DNA of 64,000 nt, from contig DASYQE010000381.1 in the NCBI GenBank assembly GCA_036005805.1, forward strand, positions 1 through 64,000, read 5' to 3'. Of the stretch, positions 17,001-23,779 are shown piece by piece. The number at the start of each line of letters is the position of its first letter. Positions within the stretch are counted from its first letter, which is position 1. The notes below the pieces were generated by a model. The model worked only from the letters and a program-made list of their open reading frames with translations, made no database searches and had not been told where the DNA came from. Both the position numbers and the translations under genes were made by a program. This DNA is from DASRAU01 sp036005805. GTDB taxonomy: Bacteria > Acidobacteriota > Polarisedimenticolia > Gp22-AA2.

Positions 17001-18306
17001 CGCTTCCGGCGAGGAGCGACGGGATGGAGAAGTAGGGATCCTCCGCCCCGAGCGGAATGAAGATGTTGTTCTCCTCCCAGGTGGCGGTGTCCTCGAAATC
17101 GGCGGCCTGCGCGAAGCCGGAAACCGGGGCGCCGGAAGCGGACGGAATGCGCTTGTGGCCGCCCTGGTTGGTCCCGGTCGTCAGCCAGTACACCTGGGTG
17201 TCGGTGAAGTCGTTCGCCTCGTAGACCGACGGGTTGGCCAGACCCATGTCGAAGTTGAGCAGCGTCGGCGGCTCGGTTTTGGGCAGACCGAAGAACTCCA
17301 GGGTGTCGCCGGAGCCGAAGACCCCGTCCGCCTCTCCCGATCCGCCCGCGGCGTTCAGGATGGAGATCGGCACCTCGACGCCGTCCACCTCGAGACCCCA
17401 CGTGCGCGGGTCGGTCGCGAGCAGCGCGGCGGCGTTCGCATTGAGATAGGCGAGATCCAGGCGGTACAGCCCGCGCTTCGAAACCGCGATCTTGAAGCGC
17501 GGACCCGCCGGGGCGGCCGCCGTCGTCACGGCTTCGGTCGAGGCTGCAACCGTGCCGACCGGGGTCGAACCCACCGCCTCGCGGTCCTCTTTCCGCGGTC
17601 CGCGCTGGCGCCGGAAGAAGCGTCCCTGCTCATAGTTGATGAAGGCGGATCGGTACCCGGCCTCGAAGTGCGGGTCGGCCGGCGGCGCGGCGCTCAGCCC
17701 CTGACCGGCCGGCAGGTCGAAGGTGACCACCGCTTCGATGTCGCCGTACAGGCGGCCCTCGCGCCGGACCGGGTCGTACAGCAGCGGCGTCCAGATCACC
17801 TCCACGAACGCCTGGTCGCGCAGCGCTCCGACCCGGCCGAGGTGCAGGGGCGCGTCCGGCTGGAAGGCGTCGGCGCCGTACACCGGCGCGGAGCGCGCGA
17901 AGTCCTGGACGACCTGGCCCCGCGCGCGACGATCGCCGCCCGGCGGCGTCTGCCCGTCGCCCGGGTCGAACCCTTCGCGGTCGGACAGGCGCGGCGTCGG
18001 CACCGGTGGCACGTCGAGATCGGTCAGGGTGCGCGAGTCGGCACGCAGGATCGCCAGGGACGGGACGGCCCCCTCGGGGATCGCCACCAGGACGATGCGC
18101 ACCGGCAGGGCCGGCTCGCCCGGCCGGCTGGTGGTGCCGAAGCCGTCGAGCGCCGGCACCAAGCCGCCCTCGACGGCGCGGAAGCGCAGCTCGGGCGTGC
18201 CGAGGCTCAACGGAACCGACTGGCTTCCGGGCGCACCGTGCCCGGGGACGACGAGGCAGAGCAGGAGTCCGACGAAAACGAGCGGACGGAGAATCGGGGA
18301 GTTCAT
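14032..18306 (-). CDS. Secreted gingipain-like cysteine peptidase (family C25) with FnIII domains
   Basis: The protein has 1424 residues. It has a signal peptide (LVFVGLLLCLVVPGHGA), a propeptide-like N-terminal region of about 250 residues, and a long beta-rich region. The caspase-like C25 catalytic domain follows around residues 700-980, with the catalytic His in VGHG (H896) and the Cys in NCLSGG (C930), as expected for gingipain-type peptidases. At least two fibronectin type III-like modules (LSWTPPGTPA, LDVSWNKNPETDIKRYTV) make up the C-terminus. It should cut secreted or surface proteins outside the cytoplasm. It follows the radical SAM gene by 71 bases and precedes the sigma factor by 11, which suggests a role in the same process, such as leader removal or surface protein maturation; that role is inference. 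Confidence 0.85.
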   Translation of the reverse strand: MNSPILRPLVFVGLLLCLVVPGHGAPGSQSVPLSLGTPELRFRAVEGGLVPALDGFGTTSRPGEPALPVRIVLVAIPEGAVPSLAILRADSRTLTDLDVPPVPTPRLSDREGFDPGDGQTPPGGDRRARGQVVQDFARSAPVYGADAFQPDAPLHLGRVGALRDQAFVEVIWTPLLYDPVRREGRLYGDIEAVVTFDLPAGQGLSAAPPADPHFEAGYRSAFINYEQGRFFRRQRGPRKEDREAVGSTPVGTVAASTEAVTTAAAPAGPRFKIAVSKRGLYRLDLAYLNANAAALLATDPRTWGLEVDGVEVPISILNAAGGSGEADGVFGSGDTLEFFGLPKTEPPTLLNFDMGLANPSVYEANDFTDTQVYWLTTGTNQGGHKRIPSASGAPVSGFAQAADFEDTATWEENNIFIPLGAEDPYFSIPSLLAGSAQAQRDLSLALPGLAPAAVPVTVTARLRGGSSLAAAPDHRTRVWLNSDTVNASEYTWDDETMNEHTFSVPRASVSNPLTVHALAVTDAGISVDRQYPDWFKVKYRRTFTATGDVLLFTVPNQNGRYQVGGLGATAPRILEVGRTVAGNGEADAVALTGATPSGAPTSAWTFEAALDASAPATRTFAVVGPSGALLPDAMTQAADPVLKIAGQQADFIVIGTTQTIDPAPGGSLDLLLGHRLATQGLHSRVVFIDQVYDEFSFGRRDANAVRSFLAYAFANWRGASGLEAPPSFALLVGDATPDFKNVMQRADWVDQVPTPILFQAASIIGYYSSDNWLASVSGSDQIPDLHLGRISTRSVAASAAVFDKIRQFETTPPSGTWKGRAILTAGDGKFTGESDDFEAVNNDLTTDFFSQAPYSHPSPQLYFDNPPWNAADAAGFKTTLLSELQSGAAVLTFVGHGNFEQWGLDAFFTTSDAVALTNGLRLPFMVNVNCLSGGFHYLVGTGSLGEGMVNNPAGGAIAALAPSGLSNAFVGSVVSDDTFLSLFGPDRETVLGEAALPMRTALWQQGSIVDLQGYTFLGDPASRIATPAPAPPTALQAQAGNGQVTLSWTPPGTPAASTRLYRATGTPGAASTAIACTPAGANSCIDSTVINASRYYYFAVSVDADGFEGANSNFNSDCDAGPDCVTARPINPNPPSVPTGLVVRDAGTGGRLDVSWNKNPETDIKRYTVRYGITAGAPTATVTAAATATGLSLFGLQTGTRYYVSLTATNTSDIESARTAEVSEVPHLFEGIAPPRAIDDLTVNRSGSDLVLTWTRPAVDIYGRPTYVVGYRVYRGTTPNFTINPAAPFAVINSGTPATWTHTGGYTLAGNAYYVVTAVDSNGLVSGAGRDLPNGVGSLDVTMPASAVHLSWLPVTTDVQGLPTLIDHYQVHVTSAPVSRAGLGPSTLFMDNVTATSVDLVSLPAGTKFISVLAVDNRGNLSPF

Positions 18307-18377
18307 GGGGACCCGGACTTCAACCGGAGATCAGCACCTTCTTTCCCTTGCGCACGACACGAGCGGCTCTGCGCCGC

Positions 18378-19475
18378 TCACATTCCGCACTTGGTGAGGA
18401 CCCCCCCGGTCTCCTCCGCGGAATGTCCGGTCTTCTCTTTCCAGGTGGCGTAGGCCTTGGCGCGGAACTCGGCGTTCTTGGCGATCTGCGGGTAGATCGC
18501 CTTCGGGTCGCCGAGCTGCACGTCGGCGACGCCCATGCAGAAGCCGCACTGGTCGCCGTTCTTCGCCACCTTCAGGGTCTGCTGCGCCACTTCGACCGCC
18601 TCGCGCCGCACCTGGATCAACACCGGCGAGGTGCGCCACATGTCGCGCAGGTTCGCGAGCTCGCGGATGTTCCCCGCCTTGCGCCGCAGCTGCACGCACG
18701 GATAGATGTTGCCGTACGGGTCGATGGCGAGGCCCGAGCGGCCGGTGCCGCAGACCGCCTCCCCCGGCGCATCGACGCGCGGCAGCGGGATCTCCTCCTT
18801 GCGGGCGGTCCGGTAGGCGTCGTCGGACCAGAATTTCTCCAGGAAGTCGTCGCTCGACATCAGCGAAACGGGATCCTTGTCGCCGTCGTCGCGCGGCGTG
18901 ATGACCGTGTCGAACTGGATGCGCGCGCCGAGCTCGCTCGCGAGGCGCTCCATGTCGAGCACCTCCCACTGGTTGTCCTTGGTCACCGGGCACTTGAGAT
19001 TGACCTTGATGCCCTCGGCGCGAAGGTAGCCGACGCCCGCGAGCAGCTTCTTCAGCGAGCCGGGGACGCAGGTGAGCTTGTCGTGGGTCTCCGGCTTCGC
19101 CCCGTGGATGCTGATCTCCATCTCCAGCGGGTTGGCGATCTGTTTGATCTTCTTCGCCATCGGCTCGTCGATGAGGAAGCCGTTGGTGTAGATGCGCAGC
19201 GCGAACCCGAGCCGGCGCGCCTCGGCGGCGATCTCGAAGAAGTCCTTGCGGACGAGCGGCTCCCCTCCCGTGAGCGTCAGGTAGAGGACGTTGAAGTCGG
19301 CGAGCTTGCGCAGCGCGTCGAACACCTCGGCGGTGTTCATCTCCTTCTGGCCGGTCGGGCAGTTGTAGCAGAAGGAGCAGGCGTGGTTGCAGACGAAGGT
19401 CAGCTCGAACAGCGCCGACATCGGCACGGCGTTGTTCCAGTTCTTGATGGTCAGTTTTTCGAGCGCGTTCGGCAT
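18378..19475 (-). CDS. Radical SAM/SPASM peptide-modifying enzyme
   Basis: The protein has 365 residues. The radical SAM cluster motif C29-x3-C33-x2-C36 (CNHACSFC) is followed by the GGEP motif at 70-73. The C-terminal third is a SPASM-type auxiliary cluster region with CGTGRSGLAIDPYGNIYPC and a later DQCGFC pair. Enzymes with this layout install thioether, C-C or other bonds on ribosomally made peptides, usually with a PqqD-like protein presenting the substrate. Here the PqqD gene ends 1 base before this start, and the HPr-kinase-like gene is just upstream. The substrate is unknown; the peptide at 5761-5880 is the only suitable small peptide I found in the window. A role as anaerobic sulfatase maturase is less likely because the nearby sulfatase-fold protein lacks the Cys/Ser target. 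Confidence 0.88.
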   Translation of the reverse strand: MPNALEKLTIKNWNNAVPMSALFELTFVCNHACSFCYNCPTGQKEMNTAEVFDALRKLADFNVLYLTLTGGEPLVRKDFFEIAAEARRLGFALRIYTNGFLIDEPMAKKIKQIANPLEMEISIHGAKPETHDKLTCVPGSLKKLLAGVGYLRAEGIKVNLKCPVTKDNQWEVLDMERLASELGARIQFDTVITPRDDGDKDPVSLMSSDDFLEKFWSDDAYRTARKEEIPLPRVDAPGEAVCGTGRSGLAIDPYGNIYPCVQLRRKAGNIRELANLRDMWRTSPVLIQVRREAVEVAQQTLKVAKNGDQCGFCMGVADVQLGDPKAIYPQIAKNAEFRAKAYATWKEKTGHSAEETGGVLTKCGM

Positions 19476-19476
19476 G

Positions 19477-19743
19477 TCAGCTCACCATTCCTTGCGTCTT
19501 CAGATCGGTGACGAAGGCCTGCAGATCCCCGAGCGCCTTCTCGCGCGTGATGTCGTACTCCGCCAGGATGCCGTCGAGAATCTCCGCCAGGGTGCGCCGC
19601 CCGTCGATCCGCTCCCAGATCGCGCTGCCGATCTCGTTCAGCACGCTCACCTGGGCGCGCGAAGGCAGGACGATGGTCGCCTGCCCGTCGTAGGTGCGGT
19701 GGGCGGCGTCGGGGCTCTTGGTGAGAACGGTGGTCAGGTCCAT
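19477..19743 (-). CDS. PqqD family RiPP recognition element protein
   Basis: This is an 88-residue stand-alone PqqD-like protein with the typical winged fold pattern: an N-terminal strand region, LNEIGSAIWERIDG, RTLAEILDGI, then the helix KALGDLQAFVTDLKTQGMV. Such proteins bind a precursor peptide's leader and hand it to a radical SAM partner. The gene lies 3 bases after the HPr-kinase-like gene and 1 base before the radical SAM gene, so all three are co-translated. Confidence 0.88.
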   Translation of the reverse strand: MDLTTVLTKSPDAAHRTYDGQATIVLPSRAQVSVLNEIGSAIWERIDGRRTLAEILDGILAEYDITREKALGDLQAFVTDLKTQGMVS

Positions 19744-19746
19744 GCG

Positions 19747-20664
19747 TCAGCGCTCCTCGATCACATCCCAGAAGGCGTCGTCCTTGCGGAAGTGCAACCT
19801 CCACAGCGGGGTCGTCGCGACCAGCCGCGCGGCGTTCTCGACCGCCGGTCGCGGATCCACGTCGCCGTCGAGCACGAACGGCAGCGAGGCCACCACTTCT
19901 GCCAGAGCCGCCGCCCCGGCCACTCGTTCACGCCGGACATCGGACGACTGCACCAGCCGGTGCAGCCCGGCGATCGGAAAGGCCTCGTTGCTGTCCGGCA
20001 CGTGGTGGTGCGCCATCCCGAACGGGATGCCCGCCGCCTGAAAACCTCGAGGTGCGGGGACCAGCAAGGTCAGGTCGTCGCTCAGCACCAGGTCGCGCTG
20101 CGAGAACCGGGTCACGGTGGTCTTGCCGCTGCCGGATGGGCCGAAGAAGACGTAGGCCCGGCCGCCGCGCACCACCGCCGCGCCGTGCAGCAGCATCCCG
20201 CCGCGTGCCTGGATGAACCCGGCCGTCATCGCCCGCAGGAAGTTCTCCGAGCCGCGCTCGAACCGGGGTCCTTCCTCCTCGACCAGCGCCAGCTCGGCGG
20301 TGCGTCGATCGGTGGCGAAGGACCCGGCGAACTCGTACGACCACCAGCGCCGGGCGTCGGCGTCACGCCGGGTCGGCATCCGATAGACCTCCGTGCCGGC
20401 GTCCTGGAGCTGCAGGAACGACTCCCGGCCGGCGCGCGTGAGGCGCACGGAAAGGTCGGCCGGCCCGGTGGCCTTTTCCTCGAGGAACGGCCGGTACTGG
20501 CTGAGGAGGCGATCCCGCTGCCTGGACGAGAGCCCCTCGAGGGCGAAGCGCAGGGGCCCGACGCGCAGGGCGAGCGTCCCCTGCCCGAACGCGGGGCGGT
20601 TTTCGGCGAACCAGGCCGCATCCGGGTTGAAATCAGTCCCGGGGGGACGGTCCTGTCCGCTCAT
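19747..20664 (-). CDS. HPr-kinase-like P-loop protein of the RiPP-type operon
   Basis: From ATG 20664 the protein has 305 residues. A P-loop GPSGSGKT at 175-182 and an LSDDLTL Walker-B-like segment at 194-200 match the kinase core of HPr serine kinase. The N-terminal half is unlike classical HprK. The C-terminus has LHFRKDDAFW, which is shared with the paralogue at 32770-33711. HPr-kinase homologues in peptide clusters can phosphorylate a serine of the precursor; the candidate precursor here ends in Ser. I rejected the upstream ATG (20769) because a good promoter (20740-20769) overlaps it, so that codon would be upstream of the transcript start. Confidence 0.82.
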   Translation of the reverse strand: MSGQDRPPGTDFNPDAAWFAENRPAFGQGTLALRVGPLRFALEGLSSRQRDRLLSQYRPFLEEKATGPADLSVRLTRAGRESFLQLQDAGTEVYRMPTRRDADARRWWSYEFAGSFATDRRTAELALVEEEGPRFERGSENFLRAMTAGFIQARGGMLLHGAAVVRGGRAYVFFGPSGSGKTTVTRFSQRDLVLSDDLTLLVPAPRGFQAAGIPFGMAHHHVPDSNEAFPIAGLHRLVQSSDVRRERVAGAAALAEVVASLPFVLDGDVDPRPAVENAARLVATTPLWRLHFRKDDAFWDVIEER

Positions 20665-20739
20665 CCTGTCGGCGACGGCGCCTTGGGACACGTGTGTGAG
20701 CAAGGTTCGGGTAGCCCTCGGCTGCTTTGAAACGGCCGA

Positions 20740-20769
20740 AATATACCGTGTTTCGGGGGGTTCGTCCAA
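20740..20769 (-). promoter_or_regulatory. Sigma70-like promoter of the HPrK/PqqD/radical SAM operon, TTGGAC-N18-TATATT
   Basis: On the minus strand TTGGAC (20769-20764) and TATATT (20745-20740) are 18 bases apart, placing the transcript start near 20733, about 70 bases upstream of the chosen ATG. It lies in the 162-base gap between the sulfatase-fold gene and the HPr-kinase-like gene and is the only AT-rich stretch there. Confidence 0.6.
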
Positions 20770-20826
20770 ACGAAATTTGGTTACAAGTTGGGGATTACGC
20801 GACGGTTAGGCCATGTCCAGCAAGGA

Positions 20827-22818
20827 TTATTTCGATCCGGAGGCCGGAGGGGCCGGCTTCGCGGCCGGATCCGGCTGGGAGGTCGAGGCGGGCGGAAGCG
20901 GGTCCAGCCCGATCAGGGTGCGGAAGCGCGGGTCGTTCTTGAGGGGCGCCAGGCGGGAGTCGCGGCGCATCTCCGTGAAGTCGTTCGCCCCCAGGGTGAT
21001 GGCCTTCTCGAGGGAGGCGATCGCCTCATCGACCTTCCCCTGGCGGGCGAAGATGGTCGCCCGGTCGAAATCGGGGTCCTCGCTCTGCGGATCCACGAGC
21101 TGCATCACGTCCATGGCCTTGAGGGCCCGGGCTGTCTCCCCCTTCGCCTCCCAGTAGTGCGCCAGCCAGTGGTACCCATTCATCCGGTAGGGATAGCGGC
21201 ACTGCTGGAGCTCGAGGTTGTCGAGAAGCGCATCCCCCCAGCGGTTGCGGATGCCGAGGAAGCTCACCATGTCGAGGGCGCTGAAATTGTCGGGATCCGT
21301 CTCCATGACGGCCGAGGCGTTGCGCGTCGAGCGCCCGACGATCCCGTAGGACTGGTCGATGGTCGCGGTGAACATCGTGCCGTTGACCGCCACCTTCTCC
21401 GGCAGGCGGGGATCGGGCCAGGTGTCCTTCGCCACGCAGAACGGGGCGTCGGCCCAGGGCGTTCCGAGCGCCGCCGCCGCGGCATCGATCTCCTTCTTCC
21501 TGGCCGGCGGCGGCTCCAGCTCGCCGAGCCGGCCCTGGCCCTGCGCCTGAAGCGCCCTGGTCCACTTCGCCCCGGGGTCCTTGATCGGGTGCTCCTCGGC
21601 GGGGTCGGCGGCGAGGTCGAACGACTCCGTCCAGGTTCCGCGGACCACCTTGTGGTCACCGTCGATCACCGCCCAGAGCGGGCTCCAGCCATAAGCCATC
21701 CACGGCTGGACCGATTCGATCCAGATCGGCCGACCCTCGCGCGGCGGCTTCGGCCTGCCCTTCCCGGCCGGTGCGGTCAGCAGGCCGGCGAAGGAGACAC
21801 CGTCGAGCGCCGTCGTCGCCGAGCCCGCCTTCGCGGCGCCCGCCAGGTCGAGAAGCGTCGGCGCGAGGTCGGTCAGGCTGACCGGCGTCGCCACGACCGC
21901 TCCTCCTGCCATCGCGTTGGGCAGTCCGAATGGGACGATGACCAGGGGCACCCGCACCGTGGTCTCGTAGAGGTAGATGCCGTGACCGGTCTCCTGGTGT
22001 TGTCCCAGGGCTTCCCCGTGCGATCCGGCCACCACGAGCACCGACCGATCGAGGAGCTGCTTGTCGCGCAGCAGGTCGACGAGGGCGCCGAGCTGCGGAT
22101 CGAGCGAGGCCAGCTCGCCGTCGTACGGGTCGTCCTTGTGCTCGGACTTGAACGGCTCCGGCGCTTCGTAATCGGCGTGCGGGTCGTGGAAATTCGCGAA
22201 CAGGAAGAGGGGCTTCGCCGCGGTCCGCTTGTCGAGCCGCGCGCGGACGGCCTCGGTCACTTCCGAGGCGCGCCGCTCCTTCGACAGGCCGGCGACCAGC
22301 TTCCGGATCCCCGGGAATTCGTCGTCATAGACATCGAAGCCGCGGTCAAGCCGGGTGTCGGAGTCGAGGAAGTGGCTGCCGATCACCGCCAGCGTTTCGT
22401 AGCCGGCCTGGCGCAGGCGCTCGGCCAGAGGGACCACCCCGTCCGCCAGGCGCCCCCCGGCGCCCTCGAGGTCGTGGCGCACCCCGTGATGCGAAGGGTC
22501 CAGTCCCGTGAGCACGCTGGCGTTGCTGGGCGCCGTCGACGGCGACGCGGCGTAGGCGTGGTCGAACCGGATTCCCTGCTTCGCCAGCGCCTCGAGCTTC
22601 GGCAGGTCGTGCTGGCCGCCCTCCGGCTGGAAGAGCCGGTCGCTCCGCAGGCTGTCGATGGTGATCAGGATGATGTTCGGCCGGGCCGGGGCGGCGGGCG
22701 CACCCGCAGCCGCAGCGGCACGGACGCCGACGATCGACAGGAGCGCGATGCAGATGGGAGCGACGGCGGTGCGCCATCCCGGGCGCCCAGGATGCGGGCG
22801 CCCGAACGACCCGATCAT
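20827..22818 (-). CDS. Sulfatase/alkaline-phosphatase-fold secreted protein with TPR-like tail
   Basis: The protein has 663 residues with an N-terminal hydrophobic segment (residues 18-37), so it is exported or membrane-anchored. The alkaline phosphatase superfamily core is clear: ILITIDSLRSD (metal Asp 55), SPSTAPSNASVLTG in the active-site position, and AGSHGEALGQH. Two key residues are unusual. The formylglycine Cys/Ser is Thr95 (T-A-P-S-N), so it is not a classical sulfatase. The metal-binding Asp of the usual DHGE motif is Ser266. A helical tail with TPR-like units follows from about residue 560. It may be a phosphotransferase-like or non-catalytic relative. It overlaps the upstream hydrolase gene by 4 bases (ATGA). 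Confidence 0.72.
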   Translation of the reverse strand: MIGSFGRPHPGRPGWRTAVAPICIALLSIVGVRAAAAAGAPAAPARPNIILITIDSLRSDRLFQPEGGQHDLPKLEALAKQGIRFDHAYAASPSTAPSNASVLTGLDPSHHGVRHDLEGAGGRLADGVVPLAERLRQAGYETLAVIGSHFLDSDTRLDRGFDVYDDEFPGIRKLVAGLSKERRASEVTEAVRARLDKRTAAKPLFLFANFHDPHADYEAPEPFKSEHKDDPYDGELASLDPQLGALVDLLRDKQLLDRSVLVVAGSHGEALGQHQETGHGIYLYETTVRVPLVIVPFGLPNAMAGGAVVATPVSLTDLAPTLLDLAGAAKAGSATTALDGVSFAGLLTAPAGKGRPKPPREGRPIWIESVQPWMAYGWSPLWAVIDGDHKVVRGTWTESFDLAADPAEEHPIKDPGAKWTRALQAQGQGRLGELEPPPARKKEIDAAAAALGTPWADAPFCVAKDTWPDPRLPEKVAVNGTMFTATIDQSYGIVGRSTRNASAVMETDPDNFSALDMVSFLGIRNRWGDALLDNLELQQCRYPYRMNGYHWLAHYWEAKGETARALKAMDVMQLVDPQSEDPDFDRATIFARQGKVDEAIASLEKAITLGANDFTEMRRDSRLAPLKNDPRFRTLIGLDPLPPASTSQPDPAAKPAPPASGSK

Positions 22819-23768
22819 TTCTCGATCACCTCGATCGGACCCGGCGCCTGGCCGGCGCCGGCGGGGAGATGCGCCGAGAAGAAGTCGCGGATCGCCTGGT
22901 CATACTTGGTCCGATCCTCGGCGTACAGCCCGGTCAGCCCCGAACGCCTCAGCTCCAGCAGGTTCTTGTCCCCATCGGCGGATTCCGGAATCGCCTCGTA
23001 GATGCGCCGCTCCGCCTCGAACTGCTCGGGCACCTCGGACGCCGCGATGAGCAGCAGGTTTCGTCCGCCCAGGCCCGACAACCGCTTGTCCAGGGAGTAC
23101 TTCCCGAGGCTGCAGCGGAAGTAAGGACCGTACAGCAAACGGGCCGCCGGGACCAGCGATTGCGCCGCGGGAGGGACCATTTCGCGCAGCCGGCGGTCGG
23201 CCTCGGTGCTGACGTCGGGGTAGAGCCCGTCGAGCGCCAGCGCCGTCAGCCCCGGCTCTTCGAGCGCCGCCAGGGCCAGGGCGTAGGCCCCCATCCCGAC
23301 GCCCCACCCGCCGACCCGCGACTTGGCGAACTCGGGCTTGGACCGCAGCCAATTGACGGCGGCCAGCACATCGAGACGCTCGTTCACGCCCAGGGTCGAT
23401 CGGGCGGCGCCGCTGTCGCCGTGCCGGCGAAAGTCGAGGAGCAGGAGCGGATAACCGACCTTGCTGAGCGCGACCGCGGCGTTCAGAAGCTGCGAGCGCG
23501 AGCCGCCCAGATCGTGGCAGAGGACAATAGGCGGCGCGCCGCGCTTCCCATGCAGGTACCAGCCGGCGAGCGACACCCCGTCCGACGAGGTGAAGACGGC
23601 GTCCTCGGTCTGCAGCAGCAGCTCGGACGGGTCCGCCTTGCTGCGATCGGGATCCGGCTGGCTGGCGGCGTGGATCAGCGCGAAGACGCCGGCGGCCGGC
23701 AATCCCACCACGATGATCAGGATGATGAGGATCCGCCTCAACGCGGAACCGGAGGGGAGGGCGGCCAT
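22815..23768 (-). CDS. Alpha/beta-hydrolase-fold membrane-anchored protein lacking the nucleophile
   Basis: The protein has 317 residues with an N-terminal transmembrane anchor (IILIIVVGLPAAGVFALI). The fold signature is clear: SSDGVSLAGWYL, IVLCHDLGGS as the oxyanion loop, LLLLDFRRHGDSG, and the nucleophile elbow. That elbow reads G-V-G-M-G, so the usual Ser is Gly, and I see no convincing catalytic His near the C-terminus. It is therefore probably not a working hydrolase. It lies 11 bases after uvrC and is translationally coupled to the sulfatase-fold gene; both seem to be co-transcribed with uvrC. Confidence 0.72.
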   Translation of the reverse strand: MAALPSGSALRRILIILIIVVGLPAAGVFALIHAASQPDPDRSKADPSELLLQTEDAVFTSSDGVSLAGWYLHGKRGAPPIVLCHDLGGSRSQLLNAAVALSKVGYPLLLLDFRRHGDSGAARSTLGVNERLDVLAAVNWLRSKPEFAKSRVGGWGVGMGAYALALAALEEPGLTALALDGLYPDVSTEADRRLREMVPPAAQSLVPAARLLYGPYFRCSLGKYSLDKRLSGLGGRNLLLIAASEVPEQFEAERRIYEAIPESADGDKNLLELRRSGLTGLYAEDRTKYDQAIRDFFSAHLPAGAGQAPGPIEVIEK

Positions 23769-23779
23769 TCGGGGGCGGA

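Noticed and set aside
5761..20664. A classical lasso peptide cluster
   Set aside because: The YxxP leader and HPrK-like gene fit, but there is no asparagine-synthetase-like cyclase or transglutaminase-like leader peptidase in the window, and a radical SAM enzyme is present instead.
20665..20769. A 35-residue N-terminal extension of the HPr-kinase-like protein
   Set aside because: It overlaps a good promoter and has no family similarity; the ATG at 20664 is preferred.
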